Source: Terriglobales bacterium
GTDB lineage: Bacteria > Acidobacteriota > Terriglobia > Terriglobales > Gp1-AA117
Assembly (NCBI GenBank): GCA_030150795.1
Contig: JASLFF010000529.1
Coordinates: forward strand, 1 to 6,269
DNA length: 6,269 bases
Reading direction: 5' to 3'
Position 1 is the first letter of the stretch. The number at the start of each line of letters is the position of its first letter. Of this stretch, positions 5,558 to 6,269 are shown one piece after another. The notes under the pieces are model-generated. The model did not search any database. It was given only the letters and a program-made list of their open reading frames with translations, and had not been told where the DNA came from. A program made the position numbers and the translations under genes.

Positions 5558-6269
5558 TCACACTCCGGTCGCTGTTGATCTCGTTATCGTGAGCTTATTG
5601 ATCTCGGCTTGCCAAACGGCAAGCAGGGCGCTCCCAATCAGAACCAGCGCCAGACACAAGCCAAGCCACATGCCAACCGCGCCCCACTTCATCTTGAAGC
5701 ACAGAAATGCTCCCAGCGGAAGACCAATCACCCAGTAGCCAATGAAATTGGCCAGCATGGGAATGCGCGTGTTGCCTGCGCCTCTGAGCGCCCCCGTGGC
5801 CACAACCTGTAACCCGTCAAACAGCTGGAACACGGCTGCCACTAGCAGCAAGGTTGCCCCGGCATTCACCACGTCGAACTCAGGCGTGTACATGCGCGCA
5901 ATCGGCCTTGCAAATAGAAACAGCATCAATCCCGAACACGACATGAAAATCGCACCAAAGAAAATGGCCATCCATCCGGCCCGGGCGGCGGCATGAGCAT
6001 CCTGAGCTCCCAAGGCATGGCCCACTCGTACGGCAGCAGCTGAACAAATGCCCAATGGGACCATATAAGTAAAGCTAGCGACATTCAGTGCAATCTGGTG
6101 CCCGGCAAGCTGCACGGCGCCCAGCTTGCCGATGAGAAAAGTGGCCATGGCAAAAGCACCGACTTCCAGCAAAAGCTGCACGGCCGCCGGAAGTCCCAGC
6201 CGCAGGAGCAGGCGAATCCTTTCCAGTTCAAGTCGGCGGGAAGCCCCCCACAATCCGCTGGACCGCTTG
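5558..6269 (-). CDS. MATE-family multidrug/cation antiporter, C-terminal half (N-terminus beyond window)
   Basis: 236 codons plus a TGA stop (5560-5558) are visible, and the frame is open to the right edge. This is about half of the usual 450 or so residues. It holds six hydrophobic segments (roughly 24-46, 52-75, 97-119, 134-157, 169-190 and 196-219, counted from the first visible codon), matching helices 7-12, the second MatE repeat. Family landmarks are LRLGLPAAVQLLLEVGAF (22-39), LAGHQIALNVASF (54-66), GHALGAQD (83-90) and GALRGAGNTRIPML (159-172). An acidic residue in the first helix (E35) and one in the fourth (D151, in QLFDGLQ) occupy the places expected for the cation-binding Glu and Asp of NorM-type exporters (E255 and D371 in Vibrio cholerae NorM). 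It should export drugs or metabolites across the inner membrane in exchange for Na+ or H+. It is convergent with the receptor gene, and its substrate cannot be told from sequence. Confidence 0.93.
   Translation of the reverse strand, partial: KRSSGLWGASRRLELERIRLLLRLGLPAAVQLLLEVGAFAMATFLIGKLGAVQLAGHQIALNVASFTYMVPLGICSAAAVRVGHALGAQDAHAAARAGWMAIFFGAIFMSCSGLMLFLFARPIARMYTPEFDVVNAGATLLLVAAVFQLFDGLQVVATGALRGAGNTRIPMLANFIGYWVIGLPLGAFLCFKMKWGAVGMWLGLCLALVLIGSALLAVWQAEINKLTITRSTATGV

Noticed and set aside
6251..6253. TTG at 6253 as the MATE gene start
   Set aside because: The frame stays open to the window edge, and the visible part begins at the second MatE repeat. The true start must lie several hundred bases to the right.

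Overview
The window looks like a chromosomal segment from an Acidobacteriota soil bacterium (class Terriglobia, Koribacter or related Terriglobales). This placement is inferred from protein style, not from a marker gene. The largest gene encodes an Oar-like TonB-dependent receptor with an N-terminal carboxypeptidase-regulatory-like domain and no SusD partner. That class of receptor is strongly expanded in this phylum. Moderate-to-high G+C coding DNA and a GAF/transmembrane/Pro-rich protein next door fit the same assignment.

Layout from left to right. (1) 1-1023, minus strand: the N-terminal 341 residues of a GAF-domain protein with a Pro/Ala-rich linker and one transmembrane helix; its C-terminus lies beyond base 1. 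(2) 1024-1331: a spacer with an inverted repeat just ahead of the GAF gene and a possible, poorly supported 45-codon hydrophobic ORF. (3) 1332-1547, minus strand: a 71-residue coiled-coil protein of unknown function with a near-consensus sigma-70 promoter. (4) 1548-2178: a 631-bp divergent intergenic region, more A+T-rich, that contains several perfect inverted repeats and the presumed promoter of the receptor. (5) 2179-5490, plus strand: the complete 1103-residue receptor with a signal peptide. (6) 5510-5538: a strong terminator usable from both sides. (7) 5558-6269, minus strand: the C-terminal six-helix half of a MATE-family multidrug exporter whose N-terminus lies beyond the right edge.

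No operon links these genes. The receptor is a single-gene transcription unit, divergent from the coiled-coil gene and convergent with the MATE gene. It would act in the outer membrane, powered by TonB/ExbBD encoded elsewhere. The GAF protein and the MATE exporter sit in the inner membrane. I see no phage genes, CRISPR array, RNA gene, intact insertion sequence or recognisable defence system, and no clear new multi-gene system. The points most worth a second look are: all ten cysteines of the mature receptor fall into five close pairs; the GAF domain holds all four cysteines of its protein; and the divergent intergenic region is rich in dyads.
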